Shown here: positions 1 to 5,997 of the stretch, in pieces | Position numbering within the stretch: the first letter of the stretch is position 1 | Layout of the letters: every line of letters begins with the position of its first letter | NCBI GenBank assembly: GCA_004557195.1 | Contig: SFER01000041.1 | Coordinates: forward strand, 1-13,890 | Length of the DNA stretch: 13,890 nucleotides | DNA from: Bacteroidales bacterium | GTDB lineage: Bacteria; Bacteroidota; Bacteroidia; Bacteroidales; Muribaculaceae | Reading direction: 5' to 3' | Notes under the pieces: generated by a model | The model's database searches: none | Told to the model about the DNA's origin: nothing | What the model saw: only the letters and a program-made list of their open reading frames with translations | Position numbers and translations under genes: made by a program

Positions 1-110
1 TTGCCTCATCATTGCTGTGTATAACTACATCGGTCGCCTCATCAAGAGCGTGGCAGTAGAAGCTGATAAATATAATACAATGCCCTTATTGTTAGACTGT
101 TATATAATAA

Positions 111-299
111 AAAACCGGTACCAAATCTCAATCAGTGGTAGTGAAGTAACCGCTTCACAGAGGATGTATCTCGGTGCCCTGTGCCTCGCGGTGCAGGGCA
201 CAATTTTTGCAGTAAAGTCATGTGGGAACACCCAAACTCTGTAGAAACGGAGTGGAGGATGCTACGTTGCCGTTTTGGGGCGCACCCCGAAGTGGTTTT
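111..299 (+). ncRNA. candidate structured small RNA, 6S RNA-like fold
   Basis: Pairing done by eye suggests one long interrupted rod. A closing helix joins AAAACC (111-116) to GGTTTT (294-299). Further helices are CCAAA/TTTGG (121-125 with 274-278), GTAG/CTAC (138-141 with 262-265), CCG/CGG (150-152 with 248-250) and ACAGAG/CTCTGT (157-162 with 237-242). An apical 8-bp hairpin is GTGCCCTG/CAGGGCAC (174-181 with 194-201). Large bubbles lie between helices, and the 3' side of the upper bubble can form a TGGG/CCCA mini-hairpin (223-234). Length near 190 nt, a rod with a big bubble and no good protein frame resemble 6S RNA, which binds housekeeping RNA polymerase holoenzyme. No consensus promoter or terminator fixes the ends. 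Alternatives are another Bacteroidales structured RNA, or simply tandem terminator hairpins (141-158 and 174-208) of a gene to the left. Confidence 0.42.
174..208 (+). terminator. hairpin with T-run, possible terminator (alternative reading of the RNA apical stem)
   Basis: GTGCCCTG at 174-181 and CAGGGCAC at 194-201 form a perfect 8-bp stem with a 12-nt loop, followed by CAA-less than a codon later by TTTTT at 204-208. Taken alone this fits a Rho-independent terminator for whatever lies left of the window. A second hairpin, GTGAAG/CTTCAC (141-158), precedes it. If the 6S-like fold at 111-299 is real, this stem is its apical hairpin instead. Confidence 0.35.
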
Positions 300-360
300 G
301 AACAGAAGTGAACGATGCACAATGTTGTAGTTACTGATTTTTTCTTGGAATTGCTTGAAA

Positions 361-389
361 TGTCCGAAAAACTTTAAGAATTTCGGACA
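361..389. repeat. 29-bp dyad, operator-like or hairpin
   Basis: TGTCCGAAA (361-369) and TTTCGGACA (381-389) are perfect 9-bp inverted arms. The 11-base centre also contains symmetric CTT/AAG, so 12 of 14 base pairs around the centre obey two-fold symmetry. On the + strand it is followed by AAAATAGC and on the - strand by only three T, so it is a poor terminator in either direction. It stands alone between the candidate RNA and the promoter at 506. A protein-binding site is one reading; no regulator gene is adjacent. Confidence 0.45.
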
Positions 390-505
390 AAATAGCGGAT
401 TTGGCGGGTGAAATGGTGCTCAAAATAGCTAATATCAACAACGTCTTTTTGTTGTGGTGGGGGATTGTTTTGAGGGGAAGTGTGCGAGTTTTGGAGAATT
501 ATCGC

Positions 506-513
506 TATCTTTG
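506..513 (+). promoter_or_regulatory. Bacteroidetes -7 element for the small membrane protein gene
   Basis: TATCTTTG is an exact match to the Bacteroidetes -7 consensus TAnnTTTG and lies 25 bases before the ATG at 539. No TTTG is found at the usual 19-21 base spacing upstream; the nearest (489-493) is only 12 bases away. The promoter call therefore rests on the -7 box alone. Confidence 0.5.
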
Positions 514-538
514 CAATCTGTTTAATAAATAAGGAAAT

Positions 539-910
539 ATGGATAAAAGAAATCAAATACTTGGCATATTGCTTTCGGTGTCGTTGCTTCTGATTCTCGT
601 GGCGGCGGTGTTTCCGATAATGCAGGTGAGATGGGTGGGCAGCAGGTATCTGTTTGCAGTGGGCGCTGCGGGCGCGCTTGTGTGCCGCATCCTCGAGAAG
701 CATCCCAAGTCGGGGCTGCGCGTACGCCGCTTGCATCGCATGGAGGTGGTGTCGGCGCTCTGCTATTGCCTCTCGGCATTTTTCATGTTCTATGCCGACA
801 CGGTGAGCGACTGGCTTGCGTTCCTCACCGCCGGGGCAGTGCTTCAACTCTATACCTCGTTTATGCTTCCGCGTGCCGAACGCCAGGAACGTGAAGCTAA
901 CAAAAAATAG
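539..910 (+). CDS. small four-helix inner membrane protein, unknown function
   Basis: The gene encodes 123 residues. I do not recognise the family. Four hydrophobic segments are visible at residues 7-26, 36-52, 69-86 and 92-110. They are separated by a short basic loop (RxRRLHR around 61-67), and the protein ends in a charged tail (RAERQEREANKK region). The positive-inside rule would put the basic loop and the tail, hence probably both ends, in the cytoplasm. There is no signal peptidase site and no catalytic motif. The ATG at 539 follows a -7 promoter box at 506-513 by a normal distance, and base composition matches the neighbouring housekeeping genes. It is separated from coaX by 122 bases, so joint transcription is possible but not shown. 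Confidence 0.75.
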   Translation: MDKRNQILGILLSVSLLLILVAAVFPIMQVRWVGSRYLFAVGAAGALVCRILEKHPKSGLRVRRLHRMEVVSALCYCLSAFFMFYADTVSDWLAFLTAGAVLQLYTSFMLPRAERQEREANKK

Positions 911-952
911 GCAAAACGCATTGGCAAATGCGCCCGATTGTCGTTAAAAAAG

Positions 953-1024
953 TATATTTGTAGAGATATATCATAATTAGCGGCGATTTATTGCGGTGTA
1001 ATTTCCAAGTATTTACTAACTTTG
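953..1024 (+). promoter_or_regulatory. two candidate -7 elements upstream of coaX
   Basis: Two exact TAnnTTTG matches lie in the 122-base gap before coaX: TATATTTG at 953-960 and TAACTTTG at 1017-1024. The second is only 8 bases before the ATG, so a transcript from it would be nearly leaderless. A TTG at 991-993 sits 23 bases upstream of it, slightly longer than the usual 19-21 spacing. The first box leaves a leader of about 65 nt but has no well-spaced TTTG. Confidence 0.4.
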
Positions 1025-1032
1025 TGCGAAAA

Positions 1033-1770
1033 ATGGAATACAATCTTGCCATAGACCAGGGAAATTCGAGCAGCAAACTCTATTTGTTTGCAGGCTTGAA
1101 ATTGGTGGCAAGCCGCAAGGTGGAGCACCTCACGGCGAGCGCAATCGAAGATTTCGTGGCGGGCAAGGATGTGAGGGGCGCGATAATCTCCTCGGTGGTA
1201 GGCGACGATGCCGAGGTGGTGCGCAGGTTGGCGGCGTTTCCGCAACACATTGTGCTTACGGCTTCGACACCGCTGCCCATAGCGATAGACTATTCCACTC
1301 CCGAGACACTCGGTCGCGACCGCATAGCTGCTGCAGTGGGTGCTCGCGATGCAGCCGGAGGGAGTGCTGTGGTGGTGATTGACGCCGGCACAGCGATAAC
1401 CCTCGATGTGGTGGATGCCGACGGGCACTATCGCGGCGGCAACATCTCTCCGGGGGTGAATATGCGGTTTGCCGCGCTCAACCACTACACCGCGCGGTTG
1501 CCGTTGCTCGACAGCGATGGCGAAATCCCCGATTGGGGGCACGACACAGCCACAGCCATCCGCTCGGGCGTGATAGGCGGGGTGGCAGGCGAGATTGAGG
1601 GCTTTGTGAAGCGTGTAGCCAACCGCCTGGGGTGCAAGCCGCAGGTGTGGCTCACCGGCGGCGACAGCGCCATGATAGCGCAGCGCCTTGCAATCGACAC
1701 ATTTCAAGATAGTTATCTCCTTGCAAAAGGATTAAATAGAATATTGATTTATAATAATGAAAATAGTTAA
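1033..1770 (+). CDS. coaX: type III pantothenate kinase
   Basis: CoaX catalyses ATP-dependent phosphorylation of pantothenate to 4'-phosphopantothenate, the first committed step from vitamin B5 to coenzyme A, in the cytosol. The type III family is insensitive to CoA feedback and needs a monovalent cation. The 245-residue product has the ASKHA-fold signatures: D8-x-G10-N11-S for phosphate binding, GRDR at 94-97, DAGT at 117-120, GGN..PG at 135-141 and TGGD at 208-211. Length is normal for the family. The ATG at 1033 is preferred over an upstream in-frame TTG at 991 because the family begins just before the DxGN strand. Its last 14 bases overlap the start of the outer membrane protein gene. panC and panD, earlier in the same pathway, lie about 7 kb downstream. 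Confidence 0.96.
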   Translation: MEYNLAIDQGNSSSKLYLFAGLKLVASRKVEHLTASAIEDFVAGKDVRGAIISSVVGDDAEVVRRLAAFPQHIVLTASTPLPIAIDYSTPETLGRDRIAAAVGARDAAGGSAVVVIDAGTAITLDVVDADGHYRGGNISPGVNMRFAALNHYTARLPLLDSDGEIPDWGHDTATAIRSGVIGGVAGEIEGFVKRVANRLGCKPQVWLTGGDSAMIAQRLAIDTFQDSYLLAKGLNRILIYNNENS

Positions 1771-3007
1771 GACAGTATTAGCCGCAATCCTTGCGATTGC
1801 ATTTGCCCTGCCGGCGATGGCGCAGGGTAGCACCAGCACAATGACACCATATTCAAAATATGGATATGGTATCCTCGGCGACAACGCCACCGGCACACAG
1901 CGTGCGATGGGTGGTGTGGGATATGCGATGCAAAACGGAAGGCAAATCAATGCCAAAAACCCTGCCTCGTATGTCGCTATGGACTCGCTCACCTTTCTTT
2001 GGGACATAGGTCTCGACCTCACCACCGTGTGGGCAAAGGAACCCGGAGGCTCATCGAAGAGTACCGGAGGCGGTCTTGATTACATCACAATGCAGTTTCC
2101 TATCACAAAATATCTCGCCGGTAGCGCGGGCTTGATGCCTTACACCTCGGTGGGATATAGTTTCGGTTCCGACATCACATACGGCGCGGAAGCGCGCACC
2201 GGTACAGGTGGCATCAATCAACTCTATCTCGGCTTGAGCGGACAGCCGTTCAAGGGATTCTCGGTGGGTGCCAACGTGTATTATCTTTTCGGCAACCTTG
2301 TGAACGACATCTATGTAACCACCGACGCCAGCGACGTAACCCTTTTCGAGCGCGTGATGCAGGTGCGCGACTGGAATGCTACCTTCGGAATGCAGTACAA
2401 CCTGAAATTCAACAAGAAGCACCAGGCAACAGTCGGTGCGGTGTTCACCCCCGGAAAATCGGTGCATGGCACCACCTTTGGTGTGTATTACGATGTTGTG
2501 AACGACGAAAACCTGCCCGACACAGTGGGTTACGGCAAGATGAAAAACGGCTATTCGATTCCCGAAACCTACGGCGCCGGTATCAGCTACACCTACGACA
2601 ACCGCTTTAACTTCGAGCTCGATTACACCTATCAGCCCTGGTCGAAAGCCAAGTTTGGCAAAATCGAGAATTTTGAGGATTCTCGCCTTGTGGATAGATG
2701 GAAACTCGGATTCGGCACTCAAATCGTGCCATCGCTGCGCGGCGGATACCTCGGACGAATCAACTACCGATTTGGTGCTTACTATAGCCACGACTACATC
2801 ACCATCGACACCAACAATATGCGTGAATGGGGATTGACACTCGGTTTCGGACTCCCCGCTCCCGGCTCCAAGACCGTGTTTAACATCGGTTTTGAATACA
2901 AGCGCCGCTACACCGCTCCGGTGAAACTTGTTACCGAGGATTACTTCAACCTAACCCTCAGCGTCAACTTCAACGAGATGTGGTTCTGGAAAAACAAGAT
3001 TAACTAA
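1757..3007 (+). CDS. outer membrane beta-barrel protein (FadL/OmpP1/PorV-like)
   Basis: This 416-residue protein opens with a signal peptide (charged MKIVK, hydrophobic core, AMA-Q cleavage near residues 21-23). A conserved-looking N-terminal block with TPYSKYGYG, RAMGGVGYAM and NAKNPASY resembles Bacteroidetes FadL/PorV-like barrels. The rest alternates polar and hydrophobic residues with many aromatic-rich strands, such as FNIGFEYKRRY near the end, as expected for a barrel of roughly 12-14 strands. Its cargo cannot be told from sequence. The ATG at 1757 lies inside coaX (14-base overlap), suggesting translational coupling. The lptC-like gene follows after 38 bases, so an envelope role within one transcript is likely. 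The family name is less certain than the barrel call. Confidence 0.75.
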   Translation: MKIVKTVLAAILAIAFALPAMAQGSTSTMTPYSKYGYGILGDNATGTQRAMGGVGYAMQNGRQINAKNPASYVAMDSLTFLWDIGLDLTTVWAKEPGGSSKSTGGGLDYITMQFPITKYLAGSAGLMPYTSVGYSFGSDITYGAEARTGTGGINQLYLGLSGQPFKGFSVGANVYYLFGNLVNDIYVTTDASDVTLFERVMQVRDWNATFGMQYNLKFNKKHQATVGAVFTPGKSVHGTTFGVYYDVVNDENLPDTVGYGKMKNGYSIPETYGAGISYTYDNRFNFELDYTYQPWSKAKFGKIENFEDSRLVDRWKLGFGTQIVPSLRGGYLGRINYRFGAYYSHDYITIDTNNMREWGLTLGFGLPAPGSKTVFNIGFEYKRRYTAPVKLVTEDYFNLTLSVNFNEMWFWKNKIN

Positions 3008-3045
3008 CATGGTGGGGCATCACAGGCTCCACTTCACTCAAGATA

Positions 3046-3636
3046 ATGGACAAAGCGCGTAATATTTTGCTTGTGCTCGTTGCCATCCTTGTGGCTGTGG
3101 GCTGCAAGGAAGAGGTGAAGGATGTCGTGAAGAAGGAAATCGACCCCGAAACGACACCCACGGTGCTCACGCGCGATGTCAAAACGCTCATTAGCGACTC
3201 CGGCATAACGAAATATCGCATCACATCGCCAATCTGGTATATTTTCGAGCGCGCCGCTCGTCCCAACTGGAAATTTCCGCGCGGACTGCTGCTCGAACAG
3301 TTCAACGACAGTTTTAGAGTGGTAGCCTCGGTGAAATGCGACTCTGCCACCTATTTCAAGAGCGACCAGTTGTGGCGCCTCGATGGGCATGTAACCATCC
3401 TCAATGAGAAAAAAGAGGTTATCCTCACCCAGCAACTCTTCTGGGACCAGCGCAAAAAAGAGGTGAGAAGCGACTCGTTTATCCACATCGAGCGCGCCGA
3501 GCAGATAATCGAGGGGGTGGGATTCAAATCCAACGAGCGAATGACCATCTACGAGCTCGACAAGCCGATGGGCATCTTCCCGGTGTCAACTCTCATGCGT
3601 AAAGACACAACCAACACGGAGACTAACAACCAATAA
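3046..3636 (+). CDS. lptC: LptC-like lipoprotein, LPS export periplasmic component
   Basis: LptC bridges the inner-membrane LptBFG extractor and the periplasmic LptA during lipopolysaccharide transport. The 196-residue product begins with a short hydrophobic stretch ending in AVGC (Cys20), a lipobox. Bacteroidetes LptC proteins are often lipid-anchored, unlike the helix-anchored proteobacterial form. Residues about 40-180 show a beta-jellyroll-like pattern with the typical phrases SGITKYRI, PRGLLLEQF, CDSATYF, WRLDGHVTILNEKKEVILTQ-type strands and YELDKPMGIFP near the C-terminus. It lies 38 bases after the barrel gene and 14 before the CorC-type gene. No other lpt gene is in the window. Similarity is recognised by eye; the LptC fold itself is poorly conserved in sequence. 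Confidence 0.85.
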   Translation: MDKARNILLVLVAILVAVGCKEEVKDVVKKEIDPETTPTVLTRDVKTLISDSGITKYRITSPIWYIFERAARPNWKFPRGLLLEQFNDSFRVVASVKCDSATYFKSDQLWRLDGHVTILNEKKEVILTQQLFWDQRKKEVRSDSFIHIERAEQIIEGVGFKSNERMTIYELDKPMGIFPVSTLMRKDTTNTETNNQ

Positions 3637-3650
3637 CAGCGACTCAAATC

Positions 3651-4931
3651 ATGCAATTCGACTCCACAGCAATAATCATAGCACTTATATCGCTAATCCT
3701 TTCGGGATTCTTCTCCGGAATGGAAATGGCGTTCGTAACATCCAACAAAGTGAGGGTGAACATCGATGTGCGCAAAGGTGGGCTCACCAGCCGGATGATA
3801 AATTTCTTCTACCGCCATAGCGACATGGTGATTTCCACCTTGCTTGTGGGCAACAATGTGGTGCTCGTGGTGTATGGTATGGAAATGGCTAAAATCCTCG
3901 AGCCGGTTATCTGCATGATAAGCCCCAATGAGGCGTTTGTGCTTGTGTGCCAAACACTCATCTCCACAGTGGTGATTCTCCTTGCCGGCGAGTTCCTCCC
4001 GAAAACTCTCTTCCGCATCAATCCCAACTCATCGCTACGCACATTTGCGCTGCCGCTATACCTTATATATTATCTCCTTTATCCCATTTCCTGGTTCTCA
4101 TCGTTCATCTCCCGTATGCTCATGCGCCTTTGCGGAATCAAAGTCGCCAACGTGCGCCTCAAAGGATTCACCGTGGGAGAACTCGATGCCTACATCCAGG
4201 AGAACATCGAACGACACACCGACGACAGCGAAGAGGTGGAGCGCGAAGTGAAGATTTTCCAAAACGCTCTCGACTTCAGCGACACCCACTTGCGCGACTG
4301 CATGATGCCGCGCAACGAGATAGTGGCTGTCAACATCGAAGGCACCACCCGCGACATGCTCGTGGAGCGATTCTCCGAATCGGGGCTTTCCAAAATCGTG
4401 GTGTTCCGCGACGACATCGACAATGTGGTGGGATATATCCATGTGAGCGAGCTGTTTAACCCCGAAATCGACTGGCACGAACGCATTAAGCCGGTGCTTT
4501 TCGCCCCCGAAACACGTCTCGCCAACAAAATGATGCGCGAACTCCTCTCGCAGAAGAAAAGTATGGCAATCGTGGTGGATGAATTTGGCGGAACCGCCGG
4601 ACTCGTAACCCTCGAGGACCTTGTGGAGGAGATTTTCGGCGACATCGAAGACGAGCACGACCGCAACCGCCGCCTTGTGCGCAAAGTTTCGGAAGGCGTC
4701 TATGACATCTCCGGGCGCATCGAGGTGGAGCAACTACGCGAAAACTATCACATCGACATCCCCGAAAGCGAAGAGTATCAAACACTTGCCGGATACCTCC
4801 TTTTCAACCTCGAGGAGATTCCCGAAACCGGCGAAATGCTCGAAATCGACGGAAACAAATTCACCATCCTCAAAACCAGCGCCTCGAAAATCGAACTTGT
4901 GCGCCTCACCCTCCCCGCAGCCGGGAAGTAG
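3651..4931 (+). CDS. DUF21/CBS-pair/CorC_HlyC membrane protein (GldE-like hemolysin C family)
   Basis: The protein has 426 residues in the standard order of the CorC/HlyC family. An N-terminal DUF21 membrane domain (about 1-160) includes GNNVVLVVYG at 67-76 and the GEFLPKTLF signature at 113-121. A CBS pair spans about 215-335, starting at MMPRNEI and including VVDEFGGTAGLVTLEDLVEE (308-327). A C-terminal CorC_HlyC domain follows at about 345-422. Family members act in Mg2+/Co2+ efflux or homeostasis. In gliding Bacteroidetes the orthologue is GldE, so the historic hemolysin label should not be taken literally. It starts 14 bases after lptC and is the last gene of the coaX run, followed by a 185-base gap and a tRNA gene. 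Substrate is unknown. Confidence 0.92.
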   Translation: MQFDSTAIIIALISLILSGFFSGMEMAFVTSNKVRVNIDVRKGGLTSRMINFFYRHSDMVISTLLVGNNVVLVVYGMEMAKILEPVICMISPNEAFVLVCQTLISTVVILLAGEFLPKTLFRINPNSSLRTFALPLYLIYYLLYPISWFSSFISRMLMRLCGIKVANVRLKGFTVGELDAYIQENIERHTDDSEEVEREVKIFQNALDFSDTHLRDCMMPRNEIVAVNIEGTTRDMLVERFSESGLSKIVVFRDDIDNVVGYIHVSELFNPEIDWHERIKPVLFAPETRLANKMMRELLSQKKSMAIVVDEFGGTAGLVTLEDLVEEIFGDIEDEHDRNRRLVRKVSEGVYDISGRIEVEQLRENYHIDIPESEEYQTLAGYLLFNLEEIPETGEMLEIDGNKFTILKTSASKIELVRLTLPAAGK

Positions 4932-4940
4932 GTCGCCCTT

Positions 4941-4962
4941 TTTACGCACAAATTTACGCACA
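4941..4962. repeat. short tandem repeat TTTACGCACA x2
   Basis: TTTACGCACA occurs at 4941-4950 and again at 4953-4962, a 12-base period, just after the stop of the CorC-type gene. The junction CAAATTTA (4949-4956) reads TAAATTTG on the minus strand, a -7 consensus match, but no -33 element is suitably placed. Function unknown. Confidence 0.3.
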
Positions 4963-5074
4963 CTTTTTGGAGAAATGGGGGAGAAACGTTGAGAGTGCGT
5001 TTTGACTAAATTTTGGTGAAATGTGTAGAAATGAGGCGAAAATTCTGCGAAGTGTGTTAAAAAACGTCGAAAAA

Positions 5075-5106
5075 TTTTGCAAATTCCGTTTTTAGTGCTA
5101 AATTTG
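5075..5106 (+). promoter_or_regulatory. strong Bacteroidetes-type promoter of the tRNA-Ala gene
   Basis: TTTTG at 5075-5079 (-33 element) is followed after 19 bases by TAAATTTG at 5099-5106, an exact -7 consensus. Transcription should begin around 5112-5116, immediately before the mature tRNA 5' end at 5117. The precursor would thus have almost no 5' leader. Confidence 0.85.
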
Positions 5107-5116
5107 CACACAAATC

Positions 5117-5189
5117 GGGGTATTAGCTCATCTGGTAGAGCGCAACACTGGCAGTGTTGAGGTAAGCGGTTCGAGTCCGCTATGCTCCA
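5117..5189 (+). tRNA. tRNA-Ala (anticodon GGC)
   Basis: A complete 73-nt cloverleaf folds by hand. The acceptor stem is GGGGTAT/ATGCTCC, the D arm GCTC/GAGC, the anticodon stem CAACA/TGTTG, the variable loop five bases, and the T arm AGCGG-TTCGAGT-CCGCT. Loop 5148-5154 puts the anticodon GGC at 5150-5152, reading GCC alanine codons. The acceptor has the G3:U70 wobble pair that is the alanyl-tRNA synthetase identity element, and the discriminator base is A (5189). The CCA end is not encoded, so it must be added after transcription. Confidence 0.97.
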
Positions 5190-5190
5190 C

Positions 5191-5219
5191 AAAACCTTGG
5201 TAACCCCAAGGTTTTTTTT
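5191..5219 (+). terminator. Rho-independent terminator of the tRNA-Ala gene
   Basis: AAAACCTTGG (5191-5200) pairs with CCAAGGTTTT (5206-5215) around a five-base TAACC loop and runs into eight consecutive T. It starts two bases after the tRNA, so this is a single-gene transcript. Confidence 0.9.
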
Positions 5220-5499
5220 ATTTCCCCCCTTCTGGTGGATGCCGCGCTTGCTTGCCGCTATAGCCTGCCATCTTGAAGAATCTCCCCCTCTTTTATTATC
5301 TCCGCTTAGGCAATCACCGCCCCGACATTTATCTTTTTGGTGCAAAGATAAGTGATGGGAGGTGTTAAATTCGGGTTAAATTGGCGAATTTGGCTCAATC
5401 TACGCGAAATCTCTTCCCGATGTGTGAATTTTTGTGCGTGATTAGCTGTGGGCACAGCGATGGCTGCCGGAGTTGTCGGGCATGGGCAGTAGGCGGGGA
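5220..5499. other. intergenic region, no gene recognised
   Basis: This 280-base gap separates the tRNA terminator from the 3' end of the convergent PPC-domain gene. No frame in it resembles a protein. It contains an A+T hairpin TTATCTTT/AAAGATAA (5329-5351) and, on the minus strand, a TATCTTTG box (5343-5350) with no -33 partner. A small GCTGT/ACAGC hairpin (5445-5458) lies 42 bases downstream of the PPC gene stop and lacks a T-run. Confidence 0.6.
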
Positions 5500-5934
5500 T
5501 TATAGGTCGTAGATGTTGAGCCCGATTTCGGGGGAGAAGCGGCGCGGGAGGGTGGCGTCGATTCGTTCGATGACGATTTCGCCGGCTCCGCTGAGAGTGG
5601 CGGTGAGGAGATGCCCAGCCAATGCGGTGTAGTCCTCGCGACCAAATGTGGCGTGGAGGTGGAGGTAGATGTTGCCGTGGAGGGTGGAGATATTGCCGGT
5701 GAGGTTGGCTATTTCCATCTGTTCGGTGAAAGTCTTGTCGATGTATTTCTTGGTCGAGGGGTTGAAGAAACGGAGCGTTGCAGTGTTAACTGCTCCTATT
5801 CCGCCAACGATTCCGGCGGTGATGTTGTTGTCGCGGCAGAATGTGGCAATGGCTTCAACTATCTCGCAGTGGTTTTCGAGCGAGATAATATATTTGTCGC
5901 CTGCTTGAATAAAGGTGTAGGGAGTTGTGCTCAT
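5500..5934 (-). CDS. PPC (DUF296) domain protein
   Basis: This 144-residue protein is essentially a single PPC domain (plant and prokaryote conserved, DUF296). Visible hallmarks are a beta-rich start, GIVGGIGAVNTATLRFF (41-57), the histidine-rich strand LHLHATFG (91-98) and AGHLL (106-110). Prokaryotic PPC proteins form trimers with bound metal or ligand at the conserved histidines. They are often annotated as DNA-binding by analogy with plant AT-hook proteins, but no AT-hook is present here, so DNA binding should not be assumed. It lies 63 bases downstream of the DUF4270 gene on the same strand, with a hairpin between them. No promoter of its own is seen, so readthrough may supply its transcript. 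Confidence 0.85.
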   Translation of the reverse strand: MSTTPYTFIQAGDKYIISLENHCEIVEAIATFCRDNNITAGIVGGIGAVNTATLRFFNPSTKKYIDKTFTEQMEIANLTGNISTLHGNIYLHLHATFGREDYTALAGHLLTATLSGAGEIVIERIDATLPRRFSPEIGLNIYDL

Positions 5935-5956
5935 TGTTGTGGTGATTTTATAAAGA

Positions 5957-5982
5957 GTGCCGCCCTTGAATCAGGACGGCAC
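5957..5982 (-). terminator. hairpin between DUF4270 and PPC genes, probable weak terminator
   Basis: GTGCCGCCC (5957-5965) and GGACGGCAC (5974-5982) form a nine-position stem with one mismatch and an eight-base loop, just after the DUF4270 stop codon. On the minus strand the stem is followed by TCTTTATAAAA, a poor U-tract. It probably gives partial termination, leaving the PPC gene, whose ATG is 22 bases further on, at lower expression. Confidence 0.5.
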
Positions 5983-5997
5983 CGTTATGGTTGAATA

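Noticed and set aside
17..244. 75-codon + strand frame at the left edge as a standalone gene
   Set aside because: It crosses both tandem hairpins of the candidate RNA, has no promoter box, and its second half is low-complexity in function terms. Only the partial-gene idea is kept as a low-interest finding.
361..389. dif/XerCD site
   Set aside because: The 11-7-11 layout fits, but the arms do not resemble the conserved XerD half-site, and they are too perfectly symmetric for a dif site.
437..457. CAACAA/TTGTTG hairpin
   Set aside because: Six weak pairs with a T-rich loop and no T-run after it; not enough for a terminator.
374..847. 157-codon minus-strand frame opposite the small membrane protein gene
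   Set aside because: The translation is rich in His, Arg and Pro without domains, and it mirrors the codon bias of the + strand gene.
917..932. CGCATT/AATGCG hairpin after the small membrane protein gene
   Set aside because: It forms a six-pair stem with a four-base loop but is followed by CCCGATTG instead of a T-run, so a terminator call is not supported.
4949..4956. minus-strand promoter TAAATTTG antisense to the corC-type gene
   Set aside because: The -7 box is exact, but no -33 TTTG lies 19-21 bases upstream and the sequence is part of a tandem repeat.
4734..5345. 203-codon minus-strand frame across the tRNA-Ala gene
   Set aside because: It runs through a tRNA gene and its terminator and into the corC-type gene, and would need a TTG start.
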